33,020 nucleotides of DNA from Deltaproteobacteria bacterium. Lineage in GTDB: Bacteria; Desulfobacterota; DSM-4660; Desulfatiglandales; Desulfatiglandaceae. This document shows positions 17,401 through 26,835 of this stretch, piece by piece; position 1 is the stretch's first letter; every line of letters begins with the position of its first letter. The DNA lies in assembly GCA_021737425.1 (NCBI GenBank), contig JAIPDZ010000011.1:1-33020 (forward strand), in the 5' to 3' direction. Both the position numbers and the translations under genes were made by a program. The notes beneath the pieces are model-generated. The model saw nothing but the letters and a program-made list of their open reading frames with translations. It was not told the DNA's origin and did no database searches.

Positions 17401-18843
17401 ATGGCCGTGACCCCATTTGATCCCTCTCATACCCCCATCCCGGGCCCGGGCACCAGCGTGCTGGTGGTGGGCTTAGGCACTTCCGGGTACTGGAGTGCGC
17501 GCCACACGGCCCGATTGGGCGCAAGGGTAACCGTAACCGAGGCCAGGCCCGACGCGGAACTGGACCGGGATCAATTGGCCGAACTCCGGGGGATGGGGGT
17601 AAGGCTGGAAACGGGCGGCCACCGGGAAGAGACATTTCTCCATACGGATGTGATCGTGGTAAGTCCGGGTGTCCCCTTAGATACGCCCCTGTTGGCCATG
17701 GCCCGCAACCGACGCATCCCGGTGATGGGCGAACTGGAACTGGCCAGCCGTTTTATCCATGAACCCATGATCGCCGTCACCGGCACCAACGGCAAGTCCA
17801 CGGTAACCGCCCTCATGGGACACATCCTTGAAACCGCAGGGCACACGGTGTTTGTGGGCGGGAATATCGGCACCCCTCTCATGGCCTATGCGGCCCGGGG
17901 AGGGGCCGATTATCTCGTGGTGGAGGTGAGCAGCTTTCAATTGGACACCATTGAGCGATTTCATCCCATGGTCTCCATCATCCTCAATATCTCTCCGGAT
18001 CACCTGGATCGGTATCCGGACTATGGGGCCTATATCGCTTCCAAACTGAAGATATTTCAAAACCAGGGGGCCGGGGATTATCTCATCATAAACGACCAGG
18101 ATCCGGTGCTCAAAGCCCTTCGGCCCTCATCCGGTCTTCACACCCTCAGGTACGGTTTGAGGCCGAAAAAAGGACGGGACGCCTTTGTTCGGGGCAGGAC
18201 CATTGCCTCAGGCCTGAAAGAGAAACCCCTTGAGCGATTTTCCATCCAAGGCTTTGTCCTGCCCGGGAGCCATAACCTGGAAAACCTTCTCGGTGCCATC
18301 CTGGCGGCCCAGGCCCTGGGCGTGGAACATGATACCATTCAAAAATCCTTTGCCACCTTCACCGGGCTTCCCCACCGCCTGGAATATGCGGGGACCCTCA
18401 ACGGCGTATCGTTTTACAATGACTCCAAGGCCACCAATGTGGACGCTGCGGCAAAAGCCATCCAGAGTTTTGAAGGGTCGCTGATCCTCATTGCGGGCGG
18501 GCGGCACAAAGGGGCGGACTATGCCCCGCTCATCACGGCGGCCTCGGGAAGGGTAAAAGGAGTGGTCTTGCTGGGGGAGGCTACAGAACGCCTGGCCCGA
18601 TCCCTGGGTCAACAGATCCCTTTTCAGGTGGCCCGGGGGATGAAAGAGGCCGTATTCAAGGCCTTCTCTCTCGCCACCAGGGGAGACGTGGTCCTGCTGG
18701 CGCCGGCGTGCGCCAGCTTTGACATGTTCTCGGATTACACCCATAGGGGGAGGGTGTTCAAGGAGAGTGTAGATCGATTAATGGCATCTTCCCGCACTTC
18801 AGGAGGAGATGGAGACTCCCAATTTGGGGTGATCAATGGCTGA
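17401..18843 (+). CDS. murD: UDP-MurNAc-L-alanine--D-glutamate ligase
   Basis: AVTGTNGKSTVTALMGHIL, GGNIGTPL, NISPDHLDRY, FYNDSKATNVDAA. Confidence 0.95.
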   Translation: MAVTPFDPSHTPIPGPGTSVLVVGLGTSGYWSARHTARLGARVTVTEARPDAELDRDQLAELRGMGVRLETGGHREETFLHTDVIVVSPGVPLDTPLLAMARNRRIPVMGELELASRFIHEPMIAVTGTNGKSTVTALMGHILETAGHTVFVGGNIGTPLMAYAARGGADYLVVEVSSFQLDTIERFHPMVSIILNISPDHLDRYPDYGAYIASKLKIFQNQGAGDYLIINDQDPVLKALRPSSGLHTLRYGLRPKKGRDAFVRGRTIASGLKEKPLERFSIQGFVLPGSHNLENLLGAILAAQALGVEHDTIQKSFATFTGLPHRLEYAGTLNGVSFYNDSKATNVDAAAKAIQSFEGSLILIAGGRHKGADYAPLITAASGRVKGVVLLGEATERLARSLGQQIPFQVARGMKEAVFKAFSLATRGDVVLLAPACASFDMFSDYTHRGRVFKESVDRLMASSRTSGGDGDSQFGVING

Positions 18844-19939
18844 CAAAAAGCGCAGGGATGCGGGTTACGATTTGATGATTCTCATCCCGGTCATTTTGTT
18901 GATCGGCCTGGGCCTGGTGGTGGTGTACAGTGCCAGTTCCAACCTGGCCGAACACCGCATGGGAGACAGCTATTTTTATCTCAAAAAGCAGGCCGTGTTC
19001 TGTGCCATCGGTATCGGCCTGATGATCCTGGCCCGTTATATCCCTTGCACCCTGTACGCAAAACTGAGTTATCCCCTCTTGTTGATCAGCGGCGGGCTAC
19101 TGGTGCTGCTGCTGGTTCCGGGGTTCGGGCGCAGGGTGGGCGGGGCCTGCAGGTGGCTGAGCATGGGCGGCATCTCCTTTCAGCCTTCGGAACTGGCAAA
19201 GTTTTCTCTCGCCGTGTATGTGGCCTATTCCATGGCCAAGAAAGGGGCCAAGATGGCCTCATTCTCGAGAGGGATGCTTCCCCATCTAATGGTGGCCTGC
19301 GCATTCGTGTTCCTGATCCTGCTGCAGCCGGATTTGGGAACTGCCGTGATCATCGGGGCCTGGCTGATGATACTCCTGTTCCTGGGGGGGGTGAGGATAT
19401 TTCAGCTTGCATCTTTGTCTTTGCTGTTTCTGCCCCTCCTGGCCTGGCTGATACTCAAGGCGGATTACAGACTCAACCGGTGGATGGCCTTTCTGGATCC
19501 CTGGGAAGATCCCCAGGGGATCGGTTTTCACATCATCCATTCGTTTCTGGCCTTTGGGTCCGGGGGGATATTCGGCGTGGGCCTGGGCAACAGCAAGCAG
19601 AAGCTGTTTTATCTGCCCGAACCCCACACGGATTTTGCCCTCTCCATTGTGGGGGAGGAGTTGGGCCTGCTGGGCGTGGGGGTGATCATTGTCCTGTTCG
19701 GGATGTTGATTATGCGGGGAATCAAGGTGGCCCTGAGCGCCAGGGATCTGTACAGCAGCTATCTGGCGTTAGGACTGACCTGTTTGATCGGGCTTCAGGT
19801 GATTATCAATATGGGGGTAGTGGTGGGCCTGTTGCCCACCAAGGGGCTGCCTCTCCCCCTGATCAGCTACGGGGGATCCTCCCTGGTAGTCACCCTGATC
19901 AGCATCGGGGTACTCCTCAATATTTCATCGAGGCGGTAA
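18836..19939 (+). CDS. ftsW: SEDS peptidoglycan polymerase FtsW
   Basis: VVYSASSNLAEHRMGDSYFYLKKQ, QPDLGTAVII, LPEPHTDFALSIVGEELGLLG, LPLISYGGSSLV. Confidence 0.95.
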   Translation: MADKKRRDAGYDLMILIPVILLIGLGLVVVYSASSNLAEHRMGDSYFYLKKQAVFCAIGIGLMILARYIPCTLYAKLSYPLLLISGGLLVLLLVPGFGRRVGGACRWLSMGGISFQPSELAKFSLAVYVAYSMAKKGAKMASFSRGMLPHLMVACAFVFLILLQPDLGTAVIIGAWLMILLFLGGVRIFQLASLSLLFLPLLAWLILKADYRLNRWMAFLDPWEDPQGIGFHIIHSFLAFGSGGIFGVGLGNSKQKLFYLPEPHTDFALSIVGEELGLLGVGVIIVLFGMLIMRGIKVALSARDLYSSYLALGLTCLIGLQVIINMGVVVGLLPTKGLPLPLISYGGSSLVVTLISIGVLLNISSRR

Positions 19940-21063
19940 TGAAACCAGGACGAGCAAGTTCAGATGTGGATGCGTTTCGCTGTGTCATCGCCGGGGGCGG
20001 TACCGGAGGGCACCTGTTCCCGGGTATCGCCGTTGCCGAGGAACTAAGAAGCCGGCTGGACCGGGTGGAGCTCCTGTTTATCGTGGGCCGAAAACCCATG
20101 GAGGCCCGGATTCTCTCCAGCCACGGCTATGGGACCCGGTCCCTTGATGTGGAAGGTCTGACCGGCCGGGGCATCAGAAAGGGTTTGACCGTCTGTGCAA
20201 AGCTGCCCAAGAGCATCTTGCAGTCCATTTCCGTGATCCATACTTTTTCCCCAGACGTGGTGCTGGGGGTGGGGGGGTATTCGTCAGGCCCCTTTTGTCT
20301 CAGTGCGCGAATCATGGGAATCCCCACCGCCGTTCATGAACAAAACGCCTACCCCGGGCTGACCAATCGGCTGTTGGCCCGGATTGCGGATCGTATCTTT
20401 ATCTCCATGGATGAAAGCCGACCCTACTTTGATGCCGCCAAAGCCGTCCTGACCGGCAATCCGGTCCGGCACGCATTTTTTGCCAAAAGGGAAAAACCCG
20501 GGACCACCCCGGAAGGCTTCTGCGTGCTGGTGGTGGGGGGGAGTCAGGGCGCCAGCGTCATCAGCCAAGTGCTCGTGAGCGCACTTAAAATCCTGAAGCA
20601 AGAAGGTCGATCTTTAAGGGTACTGCATCAGACCGGCCCGCACGATTATGAACGGGTCAAAGCGGATTACACGCAACAGGGTCTCAGCGGACAGGTCTTC
20701 CCCTTTATCGATGATATGGCGACCGCATATGCCCAGGCCGACCTGGTCATCAGCCGGGCCGGGGCCACCACCCTGTTTGAACTGGCGGCCATGGGAAAGC
20801 CCGCCATCCTGATTCCCTACCCCTTTGCCACCCACAATCACCAGAAGACCAATGCCATGAGTCTGGTGCGGGCCGGGGGCGCGGAGATGGTGCTTCAGGA
20901 AGATCTGACAGGGGAAAAGATGGCCTATCTGGTGATGAAATATATGGATGATCCGGGCACACTGCATGAAATGGGCCAACGGGCCCATAAGATGAGCCGC
21001 AGGGATGCGGCGTCAAAAATCGTGGATCACTTGTTGGAAATGGCAAAGTATACAAGACCATGA
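19939..21063 (+). CDS. murG: UDP-GlcNAc transferase MurG
   Basis: Start MKPGRASSDVDAFRCVIAGGGTGGHLFPGIAVAEEL at 19939 (TAATG overlap with ftsW); VLGVGGYSSGP, HEQNAYPGLTNR, ISRAGATTLFEL. Confidence 0.95.
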   Translation: MKPGRASSDVDAFRCVIAGGGTGGHLFPGIAVAEELRSRLDRVELLFIVGRKPMEARILSSHGYGTRSLDVEGLTGRGIRKGLTVCAKLPKSILQSISVIHTFSPDVVLGVGGYSSGPFCLSARIMGIPTAVHEQNAYPGLTNRLLARIADRIFISMDESRPYFDAAKAVLTGNPVRHAFFAKREKPGTTPEGFCVLVVGGSQGASVISQVLVSALKILKQEGRSLRVLHQTGPHDYERVKADYTQQGLSGQVFPFIDDMATAYAQADLVISRAGATTLFELAAMGKPAILIPYPFATHNHQKTNAMSLVRAGGAEMVLQEDLTGEKMAYLVMKYMDDPGTLHEMGQRAHKMSRRDAASKIVDHLLEMAKYTRP

Positions 21064-22517
21064 CCCAGTTCGGTAAAACCAAGCATATCCACTTTGTGGG
21101 CATCGGGGGGATCGGCATGAGCGGACTGGCCGAACTGCTCGTGAACTTGGAGTACCAGGTGAGCGGTTCAGACCTGAAAGACACCTCGGTCACTCGACGG
21201 CTGTCCAGCCTGGGGTGCCGGGTGTTTAAAGGGCATGATGCTGACCATATGAAGGGTGCCGATGTGGTGGTGTACTCCTCTGCCGTATCCCAGGAAAACC
21301 CGGAAATCCTCAAGGCCGTGGACCTCAAGATTCCGGTCATTCCCAGGGCGGAGATGCTGGCGGAACTGATGCGGCTCAAACACGGGATTGCCATTGCCGG
21401 GGCCCATGGAAAGACCACCACCACCTCCATGGTGGCGTCCATACTGACCGCCGGGCTACTGGACCCCACCGTGGTCATCGGCGGGCGCCTGGATATCTGG
21501 GAAGGGGCCAATGCCAAGCTGGGACAGGGAGAGATCCTGGTGGCGGAAGCCGATGAGAGTGACGGCTCTTTCCTGGTATTATCGCCCACCATCGCCGTGG
21601 TCACCAACATCGACCAAGAGCACATGGACCACTACGGCAGCATGAGGGCCATTCGCCGCACCTTCATCGATTTTGTGAACAAGCTCCCCTTTTACGGAAT
21701 TGCCATTTTGTGTCTTGACAACGAAGCCATTCAGGGGATCCTGCCCCGGCTGAGAAAAAGATGCCTGACCTATGGCATGAATTCACAGGCCGATCTGCGG
21801 GCCCTGGACCTGGAAAAGAAAGCAGGGGGCACCCGCTTTGAGGTCGTGTATCAGGACCGTTCTTTGGGCAGAATCGCCGTGGGCATGCCTGGGGAGCATA
21901 ACGTGCTGAACGCCTTGGCCGCGGTGGGGGTGGGACTGGAACTGGATCTGAAAATGGAGGTCATAAAAAAGGGGCTGAAGGCCCTGGGAGGCCTGTCCAG
22001 AAGACTCCAAATCAAGAGCGAGGTCAATGGAATCCTCTTTGTGGACGATTACGGCCACCACCCCACTGAAATCTCGGCCACCCTCAAGACCGTTAAGGAA
22101 TGCTGGCCGGAAAGACGCCTGATGGTAGTATTTCAACCCCACAGGTACACCCGGACCCGGGATCTGTTTGAGCGATTCGTTGTCTGTTTTAACGATGCGG
22201 ACATCCTCATGGTCAGCCCCATATATCCGGCAGGAGAGGCGCCCATCAAAGGCGTCAGTTCCAAGCGACTGTGCCAGGGGATAAAGGAGCACGGGCACAA
22301 GGAGGTATTCTGTTATGAAAATACGGATGACCTCCTACGGTTCCTCTGGCCCCTTATGGAAACAGGCGATCTGATACTGACACTGGGTGCCGGTGATATT
22401 CACAAAACCGGCGACACAATCCAAAACAGGATGCGTAAACAGAAGGCGACCCACAGGGGAAAACCAGACCCGGATGCGGAATCATGGACGTCGCACAGAA
22501 AAGGGACCTCCAAATGA
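21060..22517 (+). CDS. murC: UDP-MurNAc--L-alanine ligase
   Basis: HFVGIGGIGMSGLAELL, AGAHGKTTTTSMVASIL, EADESDGSF, VVFQPHRYTRT. Confidence 0.96.
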   Translation: MTQFGKTKHIHFVGIGGIGMSGLAELLVNLEYQVSGSDLKDTSVTRRLSSLGCRVFKGHDADHMKGADVVVYSSAVSQENPEILKAVDLKIPVIPRAEMLAELMRLKHGIAIAGAHGKTTTTSMVASILTAGLLDPTVVIGGRLDIWEGANAKLGQGEILVAEADESDGSFLVLSPTIAVVTNIDQEHMDHYGSMRAIRRTFIDFVNKLPFYGIAILCLDNEAIQGILPRLRKRCLTYGMNSQADLRALDLEKKAGGTRFEVVYQDRSLGRIAVGMPGEHNVLNALAAVGVGLELDLKMEVIKKGLKALGGLSRRLQIKSEVNGILFVDDYGHHPTEISATLKTVKECWPERRLMVVFQPHRYTRTRDLFERFVVCFNDADILMVSPIYPAGEAPIKGVSSKRLCQGIKEHGHKEVFCYENTDDLLRFLWPLMETGDLILTLGAGDIHKTGDTIQNRMRKQKATHRGKPDPDAESWTSHRKGTSK

Positions 22518-23398
22518 GGGCGGGTGAGGGATTGGCCCTGGATCACCCCATGAAGACTCACACCACCTTTCAGGTGGGGGGAGCAGCAGAGGCCTTTTAC
22601 GAGGCCACTGACCTGCAAGGTCTCGCAGAGGTAGTGGCATATCTGGTACACGAGCAGATTCCTTACTGGGTGATCGGAAAAGGAAGCAACATCCTGGTAA
22701 AAGATGAAGGGGTCAGGGGAGTGGTCATCCGCCTCAGTGGATCGTTGGCCGGGATCCAATATGGGTCCGAGCGGAACACCTTGGTGGTGGGTGCCGGGGT
22801 GTCCATTCAAGAATTGCTCCGTACGTGTCGTGACCGGGGTCTGGGAGGGCTTGAGTTTCTATCCGGGATACCGGGTACCCTTGGGGGGGCCGTGGCCATG
22901 AACGCAGGGGCCTTTGGAAAGGAAGTGGGGGAGCGGGTGGAGGCCATCCGGGTGATTACCCCCGCAGGGGGTCTTCTTGAGAGGGAAAAAGAGGACTTGC
23001 GATTTTCATATCGCAGTCTCCAATTGGACAGAGGGGCCATCATTACCCTCGTCCGAGTAAAATTGGAATCCGTGGGCCGGGAGGCCGTTTTTGAGCGTAT
23101 GGCCGGTTACCTCAGACAAAAAAAGGCCCTTCAACCGCTTGGTTATCCCAGTGCGGGGTCTGTATTCAAAAACCCTGTGGGCGACTATGCCGGCAGGCTC
23201 ATAGAAGCGGCCGGGCTGAAGGGCAAAAGGGTGGCCGGGGCCATGATCTCCAAGCGGCATGCCAACTTCATCGTCAACACAGGGGGGGCGACCGCGTCCG
23301 ACATCCTGGCTCTCATGAATCTTATTCAGCAGGAAGTCAAACGTATATCCGGTATCCAACTGGAGCCGGAGATCAGAATCCTGGGAGAATCCGCATGA
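22514..23398 (+). CDS. murB: UDP-N-acetylenolpyruvoylglucosamine reductase
   Basis: HTTFQVGGAAEAF, VIGKGSNILVKDEGVRGVVIRL, GIPGTLGGAVAMNAGAFG, PSAGSVFKNP. Start ambiguous: ATG 22514 (ATGA overlap) or ATG 22484. Confidence 0.93.
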   Translation: MRAGEGLALDHPMKTHTTFQVGGAAEAFYEATDLQGLAEVVAYLVHEQIPYWVIGKGSNILVKDEGVRGVVIRLSGSLAGIQYGSERNTLVVGAGVSIQELLRTCRDRGLGGLEFLSGIPGTLGGAVAMNAGAFGKEVGERVEAIRVITPAGGLLEREKEDLRFSYRSLQLDRGAIITLVRVKLESVGREAVFERMAGYLRQKKALQPLGYPSAGSVFKNPVGDYAGRLIEAAGLKGKRVAGAMISKRHANFIVNTGGATASDILALMNLIQQEVKRISGIQLEPEIRILGESA

Positions 23399-24213
23399 CA
23401 CGGCGGTCCCGGACAAAAAAAAGACCGGTCAGGGAAAGACCGGAGGCCCAGCCATCCGCCGGGCATGGCCTGCGTCGGCTGGGATCCCGTCTTTTAAAGA
23501 TCACCCTGGCGTTTTCCATCATCACGGTGGTAAGTGTCTCGTTTCTGTCTGCCTACCATTACCTCTTGAGATCCCCGCATGTGAAGGTGGAACGGGTGGA
23601 GATCAGGGGGGTGGACAAACGGTTCCAAAAGGAATTGGTGGCCCTTTGCGGAATCAATGCCGAGCCCAATCTGTTGGCCATAAACCTGGGGGAGTTGAAA
23701 CAGAAAATTGAGGCACATCCGTGGATCCGCACGGCCAGGCTGGAGAGGCGGTTCCCGCATACCCTCATTATGGAGATCCAGAGACAGGTCCCTGTGGCCA
23801 TCTTGTTGTCAGACCCACTGTATTATGTCAACCCCTGGGGGGAGCCATTTAAACCGGTCTCCAGAGAAGAAAGCGTGGATTTCCCGGTGATTACCGGAAT
23901 TTCATCTGACGGGGCATCCCCAGGAGAACCGCTGAGGGCGGTGGCTCAGATTATGGGCATTTTGAAATCGGAACAGGGGATCTGGTCCATGGAAAGACTA
24001 TCAGAGGTGAATGTGAAGGAAGACGGTCGTGTGTCATTATACTACTCTCACCTGAAAGCGGAGATTCGGTGCAATGTAAACGAATTATCAGAGAAACTGC
24101 CCGGATTGCGGCAGGTGGCCGAGCATCTAAAGGCATCGGGAAACCTGGACAGGGTCAGTCGCATAGACCTCGATTATGCACATGGCGCCGTGGTCTCCTT
24201 TGAAACGGGTTGA
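23395..24213 (+). CDS. ftsQ: Cell division protein FtsQ (POTRA domain)
   Basis: Basic N-terminus, one TM, POTRA-like VKVERVEIRGVDKRFQKELVALCGINAEPNLLAINLGELKQKIEAHPWIRTARLERRFPHTLIMEI. Confidence 0.9.
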   Translation: MTRRSRTKKRPVRERPEAQPSAGHGLRRLGSRLLKITLAFSIITVVSVSFLSAYHYLLRSPHVKVERVEIRGVDKRFQKELVALCGINAEPNLLAINLGELKQKIEAHPWIRTARLERRFPHTLIMEIQRQVPVAILLSDPLYYVNPWGEPFKPVSREESVDFPVITGISSDGASPGEPLRAVAQIMGILKSEQGIWSMERLSEVNVKEDGRVSLYYSHLKAEIRCNVNELSEKLPGLRQVAEHLKASGNLDRVSRIDLDYAHGAVVSFETG

Positions 24214-24256
24214 CCGGCATTTGTCCGGACTAAATTACAAAAGAGGTAAAACAAAA

Positions 24257-25480
24257 ATGGCCGGTGAAATCATTGTGGGGCTTGATATCGGTACCACCAA
24301 GATCTGTGCGGTGGTCGGTGAAATTCAGCCGGATGGTGTCGAAATCATCGGTATCGGCAGCCACCCGTCCGAAGGCCTTCGAAAAGGAGTGGTCATCAAC
24401 ATAGAAGACACCGTCAACTCCATAAAAGAGGCCGTGGAAGAGGCTGAAACCATGGCCGGCTGCGAAATCAGCTCCGTGTATGCAGGTATTGCCGGTGGAC
24501 ACATCAAGGGATTTAATACCCCCGGGGTCATCCCCCTCAAGGAAAAGGAGGTGACCAAAAAGGACATCCAGCATGTGATTGAGGCGGCCAGTGCGGTGGC
24601 CATTCCCATGGATCGAGAGGTCATCCACACCCTGGTCCAGGAGTTTATCGTGGATGACCAGGACGGGATCTTGGACCCTCTCGGCATGTCCGGGGTCCGG
24701 TTGGAGGCCAAGGTGCACATCGTAACCGGTGCAGTCACCTCTGCACAGAATATTATCAAATGTGCAAACCGGGCCGGACTCGATGTCTACGATATCGTGC
24801 TGGAATCCCTGGCCTCCAGCGAATCGGTACTGACCAAGGAAGAACGCAACCTGGGATCGGCCCTCATCGACTTCGGGGGCGGCACCACTGACCTGGCGCT
24901 CTTTTCCAGAGGCGCCATCAAACACACTTCCGTGCTGGCCTTGGGCGGAGACAATCTGACCTATGACATTGCCGTGGGGCTCAGGACCCCCAAGCTGGAA
25001 GCGGAAAAGATCAAGATAAGATACGGGTGTGCCCTCTCCTCCCTCATCGGCAAGGAGGAAACCATTGAAGTACCCGGAGTGGGGGGTCGTAAACCCAGGA
25101 CCTTGTCCCGTCAGATCCTGGGAGAGATATTGGAGCCCAGGGTGGAAGAGATATTCTCTCTGATTTATGGCGAGTTGTTGCGTTCAGAGTGTGAAGAGTT
25201 GGCCAGTTCCGGGGTGGTGATCACCGGCGGATCTGCTGAACTGGCGGGCGTGAGTGAGATGGCGGAACAGATATTCGGGGCCCCGGCACGGGTGGGGTAC
25301 CCGGAGGGGATCACCGGTCTTACAGACTTGGTGAACAAGCCCATGTATGCCACTGCAGTGGGTCTTATCCTATATGGGGCCAAGGCGAGCAAGCAGAAGA
25401 AGAAATTCAGAATACGGGACAGCAACATCTTTCACCTGGTGATGGCCAGGATGAAAAGATGGTTCAAGGATATTGTTTAA
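24257..25480 (+). CDS. ftsA: Cell division protein FtsA
   Basis: Start MAGEIIVGLDIGTTKICAVVGE at 24257 (ORF track extends upstream); actin-fold motifs IDFGGGTTDLALF, VITGGSAELAG; C-terminal amphipathic helix IFHLVMARMKRWFKDIV. Confidence 0.96.
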   Translation: MAGEIIVGLDIGTTKICAVVGEIQPDGVEIIGIGSHPSEGLRKGVVINIEDTVNSIKEAVEEAETMAGCEISSVYAGIAGGHIKGFNTPGVIPLKEKEVTKKDIQHVIEAASAVAIPMDREVIHTLVQEFIVDDQDGILDPLGMSGVRLEAKVHIVTGAVTSAQNIIKCANRAGLDVYDIVLESLASSESVLTKEERNLGSALIDFGGGTTDLALFSRGAIKHTSVLALGGDNLTYDIAVGLRTPKLEAEKIKIRYGCALSSLIGKEETIEVPGVGGRKPRTLSRQILGEILEPRVEEIFSLIYGELLRSECEELASSGVVITGGSAELAGVSEMAEQIFGAPARVGYPEGITGLTDLVNKPMYATAVGLILYGAKASKQKKKFRIRDSNIFHLVMARMKRWFKDIV

Positions 25481-25506
25481 CCCCCAAACACAAAAGGAGG
25501 GACATC

Positions 25507-26787
25507 ATGAAATTTGAATTTGTGGAAGAGGTGGAAAGGCGGTTTTATAACGCCAGAATAAAAGTTGTGGGGATAGGTGGGGCAGGCGGAAACGCCGTGA
25601 ACAACATGATCAATGCCAACTTGCGGGGCGTTGATTTCGTGGTGGCCAATACCGACTGCCAGGACCTGGACCGGTCTCTTTGTTCCCGCAAAATTCAGCT
25701 GGGCCCCGCCGTCACCATGGGGCTGGGGGCAGGTGCGGATCCTGAAATCGGAAGGACCTCGGCAGAAGAAAGCCTCAGTGAAGTGCGGGAATCCCTGGAA
25801 AATGCCGACATGGTCTTCATTGCTGCAGGCATGGGCGGCGGCACCGGTACGGGCGCTTCGCCGGTGGCGGCCCGCGAAAGCAAGGACCGAGGGGCCCTTA
25901 CCGTGGCCGTGGTCACCAAGCCCTTTGAATTTGAGGGAAAAAGGCGCATGAAACGGGCCATGGAGGGGATTGAGGCCCTTAAAAGGGAGGTGGACAGCCT
26001 CATTGTAATTCCCAATGAACGGCTGAAGACCCTGGGGGAAAAGGCCACCCCGTTTAAGGAGCTCTTCACCAAGGCGGACGAGGTGCTTTTGCAGGCAGTG
26101 AAAGGGATATCGGACCTCATCATGAGTAACGGGTTCATCAACCTGGACTTCGCCGATGTGAAAAAGGTGATGGAAGAGATGGGGAGCGCGCTCATGGGTA
26201 TGGGCCGGGCCAGCGGCGAGAACCGGGCGGTGGAGGCGGCCCAGCGGGCCATAAACAGCCCCCTGTTGGAGGATATATCCATTGACGGGGCCAAGGGACT
26301 GCTCATGAATGTAACCGGGCCGTCGGATATGACCATGGAAGAGGTGGACGAGGCCTCCAACTACATCAAAAATGAAGTCAACGAACATGCAGAGGTGTTC
26401 TGGGGGATGGTCTTTGATGACAATCTGGATGATGAGGTTCAGATTACCGTCATCGCCACCGGCATAGACGGCCCGGTCGCACAGGCGGAAAAGGAGAGGG
26501 GCTATCTCAAATCCATGGTCAAGGAGACCCCTGCCAGGCCGGCTCCAGACTACGATAATGTGGTCAGGCTCAGAGAGGTGACCCCCGAGGATGCCCATGA
26601 AGAATGGACGGTAAAAGTGAACGGGGTGAATCTGGATACGCCTACCTTTCAGAGAAAAAGAGATGACCAGGAGTCGGGTTCGGAAGCCAATAAGCATCTG
26701 AAACGGGAGAAAAAGGGTTTTCTGGACCGATTTCGCTTCAAGGACAATCTGGATTATCCTACCTTTTTGAGGGCCAAAGCGGATTGA
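25507..26787 (+). CDS. ftsZ: Cell division protein FtsZ
   Basis: Start MKFEFVEEVERRF at 25507 after GGAGG; GGGTGTGASPV tubulin signature; C-terminal peptide NLDYPTFLRAKAD plus an upstream copy NLDTPTFQRKR. Confidence 0.97.
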   Translation: MKFEFVEEVERRFYNARIKVVGIGGAGGNAVNNMINANLRGVDFVVANTDCQDLDRSLCSRKIQLGPAVTMGLGAGADPEIGRTSAEESLSEVRESLENADMVFIAAGMGGGTGTGASPVAARESKDRGALTVAVVTKPFEFEGKRRMKRAMEGIEALKREVDSLIVIPNERLKTLGEKATPFKELFTKADEVLLQAVKGISDLIMSNGFINLDFADVKKVMEEMGSALMGMGRASGENRAVEAAQRAINSPLLEDISIDGAKGLLMNVTGPSDMTMEEVDEASNYIKNEVNEHAEVFWGMVFDDNLDDEVQITVIATGIDGPVAQAEKERGYLKSMVKETPARPAPDYDNVVRLREVTPEDAHEEWTVKVNGVNLDTPTFQRKRDDQESGSEANKHLKREKKGFLDRFRFKDNLDYPTFLRAKAD

Positions 26788-26790
26788 CAA

Positions 26791-26806
26791 GATCCCGGGA
26801 TCCCGG
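26791..26806. repeat. Tandem GATCCCGG x2 containing the perfect palindrome GATCCCGGGATC, immediately 3' of ftsZ
   Basis: Read directly: gatcccgggatcccgg beginning 4 nt after the ftsZ stop. Confidence 0.6.
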
Positions 26807-26835
26807 TAGTCATAAGGTGGGAGGTCGTCTAATCC

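Noticed and set aside
19045-19938. N-terminal ~298-codon extension of the murG ORF overlapping ftsW in another frame
   Set aside because: ftsW frame has clear conserved motifs; the extension is low-complexity Gly/Arg-rich and murG has a good start at 19939 with TAATG coupling.
24210-24235. TTGACC with weak -10 as an internal ftsA promoter
   Set aside because: The -10 options are only 4/6 with a 15-bp spacer or worse; overlaps the ftsQ stop; not supportable without TSS data.
25477-26790. 437-aa minus-strand ORF antisense to all of ftsZ
   Set aside because: His/Pro/Gly-rich translation without recognisable domains, exactly mirroring ftsZ; stop-free antisense frames are expected in GC-rich coding DNA.
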